Shown in pieces: positions 17,221 to 26,268 of a stretch of 64,000 nt of DNA. The stretch's first letter is position 1; each line of letters starts with the position of its first letter. The notes under the pieces are model-generated. The model ran no database searches and had not been told where the DNA came from. It saw only the letters and a list, made by a program, of their open reading frames with translations. Origin of the DNA: JAPOPJ01 sp964538885 (GTDB lineage: Archaea; Thermoproteota; Nitrososphaeria; Nitrososphaerales; Nitrosopumilaceae); NCBI GenBank assembly GCA_964538885.1, contig CAZIHR010000041.1:1-64000 (forward strand), read 5' to 3'. The translations under genes were made by a program, and so were the position numbers.

Positions 17221-17743
17221 GAAATTAATTAGAAATAATAGGATTAATTTTGACGGTGTAATATTATATCAACAGAAAGATAATTTGTTTTGCACCAATT
17301 TTTAGGCACGGATGACGAAATTTATACTGATTTTGGCTGTTTGTGGTCAAAAATGACATGTTTTTCAGGAAAGATGCTTGTGGTAAATACAATTTGAAGA
17401 GAAAATTAAGTCATCTCGTATGCTAAAATCTAGCAAATACACTCTCCAAATGTGTATTTTGCAGACATGGAATTTGAGGCAATCTCAGATAGAATAGACA
17501 AAAAAAGAGCCAATTAGTCGAATCTACATATGCAAGATAAAATTTTGGATAATGCAAAAGATGTAAAAACTACATAATGGTAATACTCGACGAGCTGGTA
17601 TATGATGCCAACATCCTTCACTTGATAATCAAGTGCAAAGTACTCACATTGATTGGGGCCTGTTCTGCAAATATACAAAGTTGAATAATTGACACCACCC
17701 AGAATCACAAAAGCTATATAGCTCTGAAAAATAATTTGGGATT
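17221..17743. other. Gene-poor gap upstream of the methyltransferase
   Basis: This 520-base AT-rich stretch separates the divergent secreted-protein and methyltransferase genes. It contains only short frames (MTKFILILAV and similar, 14-25 codons). A 64-codon minus-strand frame (17514-17708) starts just 7 bases after a TATA box and looks non-coding. The last 35 bases hold the methyltransferase promoter. I see no RNA gene or clear repeat. Confidence 0.4.
17712..17723 (+). promoter_or_regulatory. Palindromic TATA box of the methyltransferase gene
   Basis: AGCTATATAGCT is a perfect 12-base palindrome whose central TATATA is 26 bases from the GTG start at 17744. The TATA element is bracketed by two AGCT tetramers, so promoter activity could respond to a palindrome-binding protein or to methylation at AGCT; that is inference. 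Confidence 0.55.
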
Positions 17744-19096
17744 GTGGGTAAAACCAAATATGTCGTAAACGACATCATCGTGGCAGATAGTCAAAATCTC
17801 AGTGAATATGTAAAACCTGAGAGTGTGGCACTGACAGTGACATCCCCACCTTATAGGAATGCTATAAACTATTCCAAGCATGTAAAAAATTCAAGTGACG
17901 GAAAAAACGATAGATTCCGTGGAGATGTAGGAATCCAAACCACGGAATACCTAAACGAGATGGAAAAGATCTTTTCAGAGGTATACAAAGTTACAATTCC
18001 CGGGGGATTTTGCTGTATAGTAATTGGAGATGAAGTGGATCATGGAAAGCTCGTTCCACTACCCAGCTTACTGATCTCCAGACTGGTAGGAGAAGAACCA
18101 CTTGATGAAGGATGGAGACTGCGAGATACCATCATATGGAATAAAGTAACTGCTGGAAGAAACGGAGCTGGAAACAGATTTGGCATATTTGTCAAAACAC
18201 CATTACCCACATACTACAGAAGTAATATAATGCACGAGTATATCATAATCCTAGAAAAGGGATCAGAGAGACGAACTATTGACAAGTCAACTACAAATAA
18301 AATTCCACTCAACAGGGCAATGAAACGCCAAGTAGCACTCTCCGTGTGGGATCTTCCGGTTGATGAAGCAGCAAAACTAGAGTCAGAAAAAACAGTCTGG
18401 GACATCACTCCTGTGCCCCCGTTGTCACTTAACCACCCTGCCGTATTCCCAGAACAGATACCTTGGAGGCTGATCACCCTGTATTCAAAAGAGGGAGATA
18501 TAGTATTGGATCCAATGAATGGAAGTGGACAGACAACAAAGATTGCACATCATTTAAACCGCGAATTCATTGGAATCGACAAGAGATCACAATATGTCGA
18601 GTTGGCAAAAAGTCGCCTAGATGAGCCCCCAGTACTCTCAAACTTTATGATCCCAGTGTATCACCCAATAAATTGGCACGACGGAGAAGAATCAGGTAAA
18701 AAGGGCGATGCTCATCTGGACATGACAGATATTCCAGAGGGATTCAACTTTGCATTCTCACGCCAGCATCAAGACAAGATCCTAGGTGCAAGTGGGAATT
18801 ATCTATACTACAAAAACAGTGATGGTGGTTGGATCTGTAATATAGTGGCCGGTAGCTGTGGACCAATCAGAGTAAACATGGGAGACATCTCAGAACCTGG
18901 TTCCCCACTACATTTAGTATTAGACGCGTTACCTCAACACTCCTTTACCAAGTCCCAGTTGAGCACATACCTACCTCCACAGATGATTAAGGGTGAGCAA
19001 CCCATCAAGGCGGCAATTGATGTACTGGAATATGAAGGGTTTTTGAAAAGCGTTGGAAAAAGAAGATCTAACGAGATATACAAAGTTACAATGTAG
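17744..19096 (+). CDS. Site-specific DNA methyltransferase (N4/N6, beta-type order) with C-terminal winged-helix-like region
   Basis: The 450-residue protein modifies DNA at an exocyclic amino group. The catalytic motif IV is TSPPY at residues 33-37, the form usual for N4-cytosine enzymes, and the SAM-binding motif I is DPMNGSGQT at about 255, so the motif order is catalytic-first (beta class). IPWRLITLYSKEGDIVLDPM is typical of this family. About 120 residues follow the methylase core; the last 60 (SFTKSQLSTYLPPQM, then AAIDVLEYEGFLKSVGKRR) look like a winged helix. No restriction endonuclease is adjacent, so it behaves as an orphan or regulatory methylase. The start is GTG, supported by the TATA spacing. 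Confidence 0.88.
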   Translation: MGKTKYVVNDIIVADSQNLSEYVKPESVALTVTSPPYRNAINYSKHVKNSSDGKNDRFRGDVGIQTTEYLNEMEKIFSEVYKVTIPGGFCCIVIGDEVDHGKLVPLPSLLISRLVGEEPLDEGWRLRDTIIWNKVTAGRNGAGNRFGIFVKTPLPTYYRSNIMHEYIIILEKGSERRTIDKSTTNKIPLNRAMKRQVALSVWDLPVDEAAKLESEKTVWDITPVPPLSLNHPAVFPEQIPWRLITLYSKEGDIVLDPMNGSGQTTKIAHHLNREFIGIDKRSQYVELAKSRLDEPPVLSNFMIPVYHPINWHDGEESGKKGDAHLDMTDIPEGFNFAFSRQHQDKILGASGNYLYYKNSDGGWICNIVAGSCGPIRVNMGDISEPGSPLHLVLDALPQHSFTKSQLSTYLPPQMIKGEQPIKAAIDVLEYEGFLKSVGKRRSNEIYKVTM

Positions 19097-19242
19097 CAAA
19101 AATGTGAAGATATTGGTAACTTTAATGGCAATATAAGAAACTGATTGGATCTGAACCATGTGTAAAAAAATTGTAAAGTAAAGAGACAAAAAATGACGTC
19201 TAATTAGCCATAATTAATTAGGAATCCAAAAAATTTAGCCAC

Positions 19243-19404
19243 ATGACACTATTTTATGTTCTTGTGAATATTTCTAACAAAGAATTTGATCCATATCAAG
19301 TACTATTTTTGAACGATTCACCAATTTTGAATCATCGTTATATCATTACAACCCAAGCTCTAGATTATGCAAAAAAAGATACAAATCAAATGATTAATTC
19401 TTGA
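19243..19404 (+). CDS. Small ORF (53 aa), candidate gene
   Basis: An ATG-initiated frame of 53 codons starts with MTLFYVLVNISNKEFDPYQV and ends QMINS. It is soluble, with balanced composition and no membrane segment. AATTAATTA at 19212-19220 is about 27 bases upstream of the ATG, consistent with a leaderless promoter, and a strong hairpin (19424-19456) follows 20 bases after the stop. It is not recognisable as any family and could still be chance in an AT-rich gap. Confidence 0.4.
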   Translation: MTLFYVLVNISNKEFDPYQVLFLNDSPILNHRYIITTQALDYAKKDTNQMINS

Positions 19405-19423
19405 TACCGGTCACTGCGGTAAA

Positions 19424-19456
19424 ATCATCAGAGATATTGTAGTATCATCTGATGAT
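19424..19456 (+). terminator. Strong hairpin after the small ORF
   Basis: ATCATCAGA (19424-19432) pairs perfectly with TCTGATGAT (19448-19456), and an inner GATA/TATC (19433-19436 with 19443-19446) extends it to 13 pairs around a 6-base loop with one bulged A. No long U-run follows, so a terminator role is only one option; it could also be an operator or a processed RNA end ahead of the solute-binding protein gene. Confidence 0.35.
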
Positions 19457-19498
19457 GCTATTGTACCTGTTTTGCAGAAGAACCACCATACATAACCA

Positions 19499-19507
19499 TT
19501 AAATAAA
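19499..19507 (+). promoter_or_regulatory. TATA box of the solute-binding protein gene
   Basis: TTAAATAAA is centred 26 bases upstream of the ATG at 19529, supporting that ATG (rather than the TTG at 19523) and a leaderless transcript. Confidence 0.5.
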
Positions 19508-19528
19508 TACTAATCATCGAGTTTGGTA

Positions 19529-20788
19529 ATGCGTGCCAAAAATTATGCTGTAATTGGAGGTGCGGTTGCGGCAATCGCAATTGCAGTGATACTTGCAGGG
19601 AGTTCACTAGGACCCGTAGCGGAAGAAACAGGAAAGATGCCATCCGAGAGTACCGGACTATCTGGAGAAGTAACAATAGGATTAATTCTACCGCTTACAG
19701 GCGATCTTGCAAGTAAGGGCCATGAGAACTGGGAGAGCTCCAAGTTCGGTCTAGAACGATTCAACGAGTATCTCAAGGAAAACAATGAGCCTTGGCATCT
19801 CAAGATGATATCAGAAGACTCGGCAACCAGCCCGGTAATAGCACTAGAGAAACTCACATCCCTTAAAGCCAGAGGAATAGATGTAGTTGTGGGTCCAGAA
19901 ACTAGTGCCAGTATACGGAATGTTAAAGGATACGCAGACTCTAACAATATGTTGCTTTTCAGTTGTTGCTCTACTGCCCCAGCACTTGCAGTGAGTGGTG
20001 ACAGTGTATACCGCTTGGTTCCAAACGACACATTACAGGGAACCGTACTTGCAAAAAAGATGGAGCATGATGGAATTGAAGTTTTTGTTCCCATCTGGAG
20101 AGGAGATGCATGGGGCGATGGGGTGCAAGAAGCTACTAAAAAATCATTTGAGGAGCGTGGATACACTACAGTTGATGGAGTAAGATACAACCCAGACACT
20201 CCAGAATTCTCCGCGTCCACATCACTACTTGCAAAGCAAGTCAAGGAACTTACAGAAACTTACGACAAGAAAAAGATTGCAATAGGAGCGTTTGGATTCG
20301 GTGAGACCATCAATGTAGTTCAGGCCGCCGCACAGCACGACATACTTGACGATATAAGATGGTATGCCGGACCACCAAATGTAAAAGATGTCACATTTAC
20401 CGAGGATCAGATTGCTTCAGAATTTGTAAACAAGGTAATGTTTACGGCCACTCAATTCTCAGTTAAGGAAAACGAGATTACCCAAAAGATAGATGCCCGC
20501 ATACAGGAAGAGTTAGGCAGGGAGGGATACGCATACATCAACACCTCCCACGATATAGTCTGGATCTTAGGTTTGTCCATGTTGGAGGCACAAAGCACAG
20601 ATGTAGACATGATCAAAAAGGTACTTCCAATAGTTGCCGCAGAGTACTCGGGTGCATTAGATTCAGTAGAACTAAATGATGCAGGAGATCTCAGTGGTGC
20701 AGACTATGGAGTCTGGAGCATAATAGACAACGAATGGGTAATGCACCAGATCTACGATTTTGAAACAGACACCATAATAGTGCAATAG
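19529..20788 (+). CDS. ABC-type solute-binding protein, branched-chain amino acid/amide family (type I periplasmic fold)
   Basis: The 419-residue protein has an N-terminal membrane anchor (YAVIGGAVAAIAIAVILAG) followed by a Ser/Thr/Glu linker and a type I periplasmic binding domain. Landmarks are VTIGLILPLTGDLASKG at the start of the domain, VVVGPETSASIRNVKGYAD and YRLVPNDTLQGTVLA. It would capture a small ligand such as an amino acid, amide or urea-like compound outside the cell. No permease or ATPase genes are nearby, so it is a lone receptor here; it might serve a transporter encoded elsewhere or act in sensing. Confidence 0.85.
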   Translation: MRAKNYAVIGGAVAAIAIAVILAGSSLGPVAEETGKMPSESTGLSGEVTIGLILPLTGDLASKGHENWESSKFGLERFNEYLKENNEPWHLKMISEDSATSPVIALEKLTSLKARGIDVVVGPETSASIRNVKGYADSNNMLLFSCCSTAPALAVSGDSVYRLVPNDTLQGTVLAKKMEHDGIEVFVPIWRGDAWGDGVQEATKKSFEERGYTTVDGVRYNPDTPEFSASTSLLAKQVKELTETYDKKKIAIGAFGFGETINVVQAAAQHDILDDIRWYAGPPNVKDVTFTEDQIASEFVNKVMFTATQFSVKENEITQKIDARIQEELGREGYAYINTSHDIVWILGLSMLEAQSTDVDMIKKVLPIVAAEYSGALDSVELNDAGDLSGADYGVWSIIDNEWVMHQIYDFETDTIIVQ

Positions 20789-20992
20789 CTGAAAAAACAT
20801 GCAAAACTATGAATGCATGTCAGATGTTGTAGTCAGCTGAAGACATATTATACTACACATATCATGTGACTGGCTTGCTGACCACATATGTTGATCTGTG
20901 GGAATAGTTGATTTGTAGTGTACGTTCCATTGACAAGCAAGATACCTACATCATAAGAGATAAATTCTAAAATGTAACGGAAAATATGTTTT

Positions 20993-22192
20993 ATGAACCA
21001 AAAAGGAATACTGGCATTCTCTGGTGGATTAGACACATCAGTGGTGGTAAAGTATCTTCAGGAAGAGCACAACATGGATGTAATTACTGTGACAGTCGAT
21101 GTTGGACAAGGCGACGACCTTGCAAAAATTGCAGCAAAGGCAAAGAAACTAGGAGTAAAAAAACACTACAACATAAATGCGCAAAAAGAATTTGTGTTAG
21201 ATTTCATCTTTCCATCAATCAAAGCAAATGCTCTTTATCAACAAAAATACTGTCTTGCTACTGCACTTGCAAGACCGCTGATTGCCAAGAAGATACTTGA
21301 GGTTGCAAGAAAAGAAAGAGTCACAGCCCTTGCACACGGCTGCTCTGGAAAGGGAAACGATCAAATACGATTTGATGTTGCCCTGCGGGCAGGTTCAGAC
21401 TTGCCAATTATTGCACCCATTAGAGACAAAAACCTAGATCGCGCAACCGAGTTAGAATTTGCTAAGAGACAAGGAATCAAGATCGACACAGTGGCAAAAA
21501 AATTCAGCATAGACCAGAATTTATGGGGACGTGCAATTGAGGGAGGAGTTTTGGAGGATCCGTATGCAGAGCCACCAGACAGTGCATTCATTTGGGTAAA
21601 GACCAAAAACCTGCCAGAAACTCCCACATATATGGAAATCAGATTTGAACGAGGAATTCCAGTGGCAGTTAATAGCAAAAAGCTTGCACCCATAAAGCTG
21701 ATTGAATATATCAACAAAGTGGCAGGCGCGGCAGGAGTAGGACTCGTAGATCATATAGAAGACAGAGTTGTGGGAATAAAGACTCGGGAGGTGTATGAAA
21801 CCCCAGCAGCAACATGCCTGATAGAAGCTCATGCAGATCTAGAAAAGATGGTATATACGAAACACCAAAACAAATTCAAACCGACAATTGACAGTGAATG
21901 GGCACATCTAGTGTATTCGGGACTCTGGCAGGATCCATTAAAGCAGAATCTGGACGGATTTATTGAGGCATCTCAAACTAACGTATCAGGTATAGTTCGG
22001 CTCAAACTCCACAAGGGAGGAATCAGAGTTGTGGGAAGAAAATCAGACAATTCCCTGTATAACCATGACATTGCGACCTATGGTACAGAATCTACGTTTG
22101 ATCAGAGACTTGCAAAGGGATTTGTAGAGTTGTGGGGGATGCAATCAACAGAAGCTAATAAATTACAAAAGAAAAGGTCAACAAAAACATGA
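20993..22192 (+). CDS. argG: Argininosuccinate synthase
   Basis: ArgG (399 residues) joins citrulline and aspartate using ATP, the penultimate step of arginine synthesis. The PP-loop is ILAFSGGLDTSVVVKY at residues 6-21, and ALAHGCSGKGNDQIRF is the substrate-binding block. Length equals the family norm (about 400). Its TGA overlaps the ATG of the first lysW, so it heads the arginine/lysine cluster. An argH is not present in the window. Confidence 0.95.
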   Translation: MNQKGILAFSGGLDTSVVVKYLQEEHNMDVITVTVDVGQGDDLAKIAAKAKKLGVKKHYNINAQKEFVLDFIFPSIKANALYQQKYCLATALARPLIAKKILEVARKERVTALAHGCSGKGNDQIRFDVALRAGSDLPIIAPIRDKNLDRATELEFAKRQGIKIDTVAKKFSIDQNLWGRAIEGGVLEDPYAEPPDSAFIWVKTKNLPETPTYMEIRFERGIPVAVNSKKLAPIKLIEYINKVAGAAGVGLVDHIEDRVVGIKTREVYETPAATCLIEAHADLEKMVYTKHQNKFKPTIDSEWAHLVYSGLWQDPLKQNLDGFIEASQTNVSGIVRLKLHKGGIRVVGRKSDNSLYNHDIATYGTESTFDQRLAKGFVELWGMQSTEANKLQKKRSTKT

Positions 22193-22356
22193 ATTGCCCA
22201 GAATGTGACGCGAACTTGAATATACCAGACGATGCCTCAATAGGAGAGATCATCTCCTGTCCTGACTGTGGTGCCGACTTTGAAATAACGAAAAAAGACG
22301 GTTCAAATGTTGAGCTTAAACAGGCAGAAAGCATAGGCGAAGATTGGGGAGAGTAA
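22189..22356 (+). CDS. lysW: LysW amino-group carrier protein, Glu-tailed copy (arginine branch)
   Basis: This 55-residue acidic carrier protein holds the growing amino acid through its C-terminal glutamate. It has the two zinc Cys pairs CPEC (C3, C6) and CPDC (C24, C27) and the canonical ending GEDWGE. In the known pathway an ATP-grasp ligase attaches glutamate or 2-aminoadipate to the gamma-carboxyl of that last Glu. It sits between argG and the first ligase, overlapping both by a few bases (ATGA upstream, TAATG downstream), so it is probably the arginine-branch carrier. It is below the size cut-off of many gene callers. Confidence 0.93.
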   Translation: MNCPECDANLNIPDDASIGEIISCPDCGADFEITKKDGSNVELKQAESIGEDWGE

Positions 22357-23213
22357 TGCCAAAGATCGGTATTGTCTTTGACCGCCTCCGAACTGAAGAA
22401 AAGATGTTGCAAAAGGAGGCAACTCAGATGGGCATAGATACAACAATGATGGATGCAAAGATAACCCATATCAACACGGACAGTAAAAAAGAAGACTTTG
22501 GAATCGGAGATGTAGTTTTGGAGAGATGTGTGAGCTACTTTCGTGGTCTTCATTTTACATCATGTTTGGAATTCATGGACATTCCAGTTCTAAACAGACT
22601 TGATGTTGCAAGTGTATGCGGAAACAAGATGTTCGTGACACTGATCTTAAAGAAGCACGGAATACCTACGCCAAAGACATACTTTGCATTTTCAAGTGAT
22701 GGAGCTGAAGAAAGTCTGGCAAAAACAGGCTATCCTCTAGTCATAAAACCCATCACAGGAAGTTGGGGAAGAGGAATCATCAAGCTTGGAGACAAAGATA
22801 CAGCAGATGCCGTATTTGAGATAAGAAATGTCACTGATAGTCCACATGACCGAATATACTATCTTCAAGAACTAGTTGACAGGCCCCCAAGAGACATCAG
22901 AGTAATTACCATCGGTGATGAACCTGTAGCGGCCATGTATAGAAGATCGTCAGGAGGATTCAAGACCAATTTAGCACTTGGTGCAGAACCAGAGTTGTGT
23001 GAGATAACCAAAGATATTGAAGATCTGGCATTCAAAGCCTCAAATGCCGTGGGAGGCGGCATACTAGGTATAGACATGATGGAAGACAAAAACAAGGGCC
23101 TAGTTGTACATGAAGTTAACAATACTGTTGAATTCAAGGGACTGGCAAAGGTAGCCAAACGGAATATTCCGCAGGAAATGGTCAAGTTTGCCTTGAACCA
23201 CATTAGGAAATAA
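22356..23213 (+). CDS. argX: Glutamate-LysW ligase (ArgX), ATP-grasp
   Basis: This RimK-like ATP-grasp enzyme (285 residues from ATG 22356) probably ligates glutamate to LysW. ATP-grasp landmarks are LVIKPITGSWGRGI, YYLQELVDRPPRDIRVI and the metal-binding VVHEVNNTVEFKG. The substrate-loop region reads SSGGFKTN, different from the second ligase (GNGSWKTN); the GF..N form and the argG neighbourhood favour ArgX, but the specificity is inferred. The start overlaps the lysW stop (TAATG); an upstream GTG at 22344 would lie inside lysW. Confidence 0.85.
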   Translation: MPKIGIVFDRLRTEEKMLQKEATQMGIDTTMMDAKITHINTDSKKEDFGIGDVVLERCVSYFRGLHFTSCLEFMDIPVLNRLDVASVCGNKMFVTLILKKHGIPTPKTYFAFSSDGAEESLAKTGYPLVIKPITGSWGRGIIKLGDKDTADAVFEIRNVTDSPHDRIYYLQELVDRPPRDIRVITIGDEPVAAMYRRSSGGFKTNLALGAEPELCEITKDIEDLAFKASNAVGGGILGIDMMEDKNKGLVVHEVNNTVEFKGLAKVAKRNIPQEMVKFALNHIRK

Positions 23214-23238
23214 ATTAGACTCAGTTACGAGGATGTTT

Positions 23239-24288
23239 ATGGTGAAGATAGGAGTAGTGGGGGCATCAGGATATGTGGGCGGTGAGACACTACGGTTACT
23301 GGTGAACCATCCAAGTGTTGAGATCACAATGGTCACATCAAGGCAACATGCAGGCGAATACCTGCACAGGGCCCAGCCCAGCCTGAAAGGTTTTACAGAT
23401 CTTATTTTCTCGGAGCTGGACTATGATAAAATGTCTGACCAGTGCGATATTGTATTTACTGCTGTGCCACACGGCACTGCAACTGAGATTGTAAAAGCAT
23501 TGTATGATAGGGGACTTAAGGTAATCGATCTTAGTGCTGACTATAGACTACACGAACCCAAGGACTATAACAAGTGGTACGGGTGGGAACATCCGCACCC
23601 AGACTATTTGGAAAAATCTGTATTTGGCGTACCAGAGCTACACCGTGAAAAGATCAAAAATGCGCAGCTAGTGTCCTGCCCCGGATGCATGGCAGTAACA
23701 TCAATTCTTGCAATTGCACCTCTCATACAGCACGACATAGTTGATACGGAACATATAGTAGTTGACTCAAAGATTGGTTCATCAGGTGCAGGATCTGGTT
23801 CTGGTACAGCACATGCAATGCGAGCAGGTGTGATCAGACCATACAAGCCTGCAAAACACAGACATACGGGAGAGATTGAACAAGAGTTGAGTCAGATTGC
23901 AGATAGAAAGATTCGTGTCTCCATGAGTCCCCATGCAGTAGATGTAGTACGTGGTATTTTGTGTACCAACCATATGTTCCTGAAAAGAGATGTAAATGAA
24001 AAAGAACTGTGGAAAATTTATCGACAGGCATTTGGTACAGAAAAATTTGTGCGGCTTATACGTGACAAAAAAGGACTGTACAAGTTTCCAGATCCCAAAT
24101 TTTTGGTAGGTTCAAACTTTTGTGACATTGGATTTGACTTGGATGAAGACAATAATAGACTGATTGCACTCTCGGCATCGGACAATCTGATGAAGGGAGC
24201 GGCAGGATCTGCAATTCAAAATATGAACGTCATGTGTGGATTTGATGAGATGGAGGGACTCAAGTACACACCACTCACACCGGTATAG
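23239..24288 (+). CDS. lysY: LysW-aminoadipate 6-phosphate / LysW-glutamyl-phosphate reductase
   Basis: This 349-residue ArgC-family dehydrogenase reduces the acyl-phosphate to the semialdehyde with NADPH. The nucleotide-binding GASGYVGGETLRLL is at residues 7-20 and the catalytic Cys sits in VSCPGCMAVT; SGAGSGSGTAHAM is the loop shaped for the carrier-bound substrate. Only one copy is in the cluster, so it probably serves both arginine and lysine synthesis. A GAGG at 23229-23232 lies 6 bases before the ATG at 23239, favouring it over the ATG at 23233. Confidence 0.9.
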   Translation: MVKIGVVGASGYVGGETLRLLVNHPSVEITMVTSRQHAGEYLHRAQPSLKGFTDLIFSELDYDKMSDQCDIVFTAVPHGTATEIVKALYDRGLKVIDLSADYRLHEPKDYNKWYGWEHPHPDYLEKSVFGVPELHREKIKNAQLVSCPGCMAVTSILAIAPLIQHDIVDTEHIVVDSKIGSSGAGSGSGTAHAMRAGVIRPYKPAKHRHTGEIEQELSQIADRKIRVSMSPHAVDVVRGILCTNHMFLKRDVNEKELWKIYRQAFGTEKFVRLIRDKKGLYKFPDPKFLVGSNFCDIGFDLDEDNNRLIALSASDNLMKGAAGSAIQNMNVMCGFDEMEGLKYTPLTPV

Positions 24289-24290
24289 CA

Positions 24291-25094
24291 ATGATCACCA
24301 TCAAAATTGGAGGGAGTGTGGTGGACAATCTTCATCCATCATTCATATCAGATCTAAAAAATGTTGCAGCAGATGAAGGTCTAATACTTGTACATGGTGG
24401 TGCCAAAGAGGTGACAAAAGTCTGTGAGCAGTTGGGCAAAAAACCCCAGTTTGTCACATCCCCCAGTGGTATCAAAAGCAGATATACCGATAAAGAGACC
24501 GCAGACATCTTTACCATGGTGATGTCAGGGAAGATAAACAAGAGTATAGTTCAGATGCTACAAAAAAATGATATTGATGCCGTAGGCATATCAGGGGTGG
24601 ATGCTAAAGTAATTCAAGCAGACAGAAAAAAACGACTGCTCATAGTAAATGACAAGGGACGAAAGCAAGCAATTGATGGCGGATATACAGGAAAGATTAC
24701 CAACATCAACTCCAAATTCATTCGTTTATTGCTAGAACATGGATTCACACCAGTCATATCACCAATTGCAATCAGCGAAGAATCAGACTTTTTGAATGTG
24801 GACGGAGACAGGGCGGCTGCATATGTGGCAGGCAAAGTGGGCGTAGATAGAGTGCTCTTCATCACCAACGTTGACGGATTATTTATGAATGACATGCTTG
24901 TGCCCAAATTATCACTCGAACATGCAAAGGAGTTGATGCCGAAAATAGGCCCAGGAATGGAGAAGAAGATTCTTGCCTCCACCGAAGCCCTAGATATGGG
25001 CGTAAGAGAGGCACTAGTTGCAAACGGGCAAAGAGAAAACCCCATATCTTCTGCAATTGCCCACAAATCATGTACGGTGATCCAACATGAGTGA
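24291..25094 (+). CDS. lysZ: LysW-aminoadipate / LysW-glutamate kinase
   Basis: This amino-acid kinase (267 residues) phosphorylates the side-chain carboxylate of the carrier-bound amino acid; it belongs to the ArgB family. Seen are the N-terminal ITIKIGGSVV, LVHGGAKEVT, and the ATP-site block VNVDGDRAAAYVAG with FITNVDGLF. The C-terminus has KILASTEALDMG. It starts 2 bases after lysY and overlaps lysJ by 8 bases. As the only copy it likely acts in both branches. Confidence 0.9.
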   Translation: MITIKIGGSVVDNLHPSFISDLKNVAADEGLILVHGGAKEVTKVCEQLGKKPQFVTSPSGIKSRYTDKETADIFTMVMSGKINKSIVQMLQKNDIDAVGISGVDAKVIQADRKKRLLIVNDKGRKQAIDGGYTGKITNINSKFIRLLLEHGFTPVISPIAISEESDFLNVDGDRAAAYVAGKVGVDRVLFITNVDGLFMNDMLVPKLSLEHAKELMPKIGPGMEKKILASTEALDMGVREALVANGQRENPISSAIAHKSCTVIQHE

Positions 25095-26268
25095 AGACCA
25101 ATATATGGGAAACCTCTACCAACGATTTCCAATAACAATTGAAAAAGGCGCAGGTGCTCGCGTCTGGGACACGGACGGTAAAGAGTACATAGATTGCATG
25201 GGCGGATACGGAGTGGCACTAGTAGGACATCGAAACAAAAGAGTTGTAGATGCAATAAAAGAACAGATAAGCAAGATAATTACGGTGCACAGTTCTCTGT
25301 ATAATAAAACAAGAGAGGAATTTCTACAGACGCTGATTGGTCTGGCACCTTCAGGGCTTACACAAATTCACCTCAACAACAGCGGTGCCGAGGCAGTAGA
25401 GGCCGCCATCAAATTTGCAAGAAAGTTTACCGGAAAGACTGGAATGGTGGCAATGAAGGGATCCTACCACGGAAAATCTTTTGGGGCTCTATCTATTACA
25501 TTTAACCCAAAATATAGAAAGGCGTTTGAACCACTAGTTGAAAAAGTACAATATGCATCATTTGGAGATATTGAATCGTTACGTTCTGTGATTGATGATG
25601 ATACTGCATTTGTGATATTGGAGCCCATACAAGGAGAGAGTGGCATTAATGTGGCACCAGAGGGATTTTTACAACAGGTACGAAGTCTATGTAACGAACG
25701 AGGAATATTACTGATCTTTGATGAGATACAGGCAGGACTAGGCAGAACTGGAAGATTGTGGGCATGTAATCACTGGAACACAACACCAGATATAATGTGT
25801 TTGGCAAAGGGAATTGCAGGCGGTGTCCCAATGGGAGCAACACTAGTACGACAAGACATACTTGCCGCCATGAGTAAGGGAGAACACTCATCAACCTTTG
25901 GTGGCAATCCTCTATCGTGTGCTGCAGGAACGGCTGCATTAAAAGCCCTAACTGAAGATGGCTTGATTGAAAATGCGGAAAAGATGGGAAAAATTTTTCG
26001 AAAAGGTCTAGATGAGCTAAAGGAAAAACATCCAATAATTAGGGAGATCAGAGGCAAGGGATTAATGATAGGAATAGAATTAAAATTTGAGGTAAGGGAC
26101 ATACTGATGAATCTTATGAAAGAGGGAATACTGATGTTGTATTCTGGTAGAAATATTCTCAGGATATTGCCCCCCCTTGTAATAACTTCCGAAGAAATCG
26201 TAAAAGTTTTACAAAGCCTAGATTTGGCATTAGGTATAGAGGAGAAAAAAAGAAATGTTCAAAGATAA
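25087..26268 (+). CDS. lysJ: LysW-gamma-aminoadipate semialdehyde / ornithine aminotransferase
   Basis: This class III PLP aminotransferase (393 residues; ArgD/LysJ family) aminates the semialdehyde on LysW. The PLP lysine lies in CLAKGIAGGVPMGA, the cofactor-stacking Asp in IFDEIQAGLGRTGR, and GAEAVEAAIKFAR with GSYHGKSFGALS form the phosphate-binding region. A single copy points to dual use in lysine and arginine synthesis. Starts and stops overlap on both sides (8 bases with lysZ, 14 with lysM). Confidence 0.92.
   Translation: MSEDQYMGNLYQRFPITIEKGAGARVWDTDGKEYIDCMGGYGVALVGHRNKRVVDAIKEQISKIITVHSSLYNKTREEFLQTLIGLAPSGLTQIHLNNSGAEAVEAAIKFARKFTGKTGMVAMKGSYHGKSFGALSITFNPKYRKAFEPLVEKVQYASFGDIESLRSVIDDDTAFVILEPIQGESGINVAPEGFLQQVRSLCNERGILLIFDEIQAGLGRTGRLWACNHWNTTPDIMCLAKGIAGGVPMGATLVRQDILAAMSKGEHSSTFGGNPLSCAAGTAALKALTEDGLIENAEKMGKIFRKGLDELKEKHPIIREIRGKGLMIGIELKFEVRDILMNLMKEGILMLYSGRNILRILPPLVITSEEIVKVLQSLDLALGIEEKKRNVQR

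Noticed and set aside
17514..17708. 64-codon minus-strand ORF before the methyltransferase
   Set aside because: Its GTG lies only about 7 bases after the shared TATA box, it has no internal ATG and the C-terminal half looks random.
19543..20244. 233-codon minus-strand frame
   Set aside because: It is fully antisense to the solute-binding protein gene, whose fold and motifs are clear; composition is Ser/Pro-rich as expected of a shadow frame.
24614..25255. 213-codon minus-strand frame
   Set aside because: Antisense to lysZ and lysJ; no recognisable domain.
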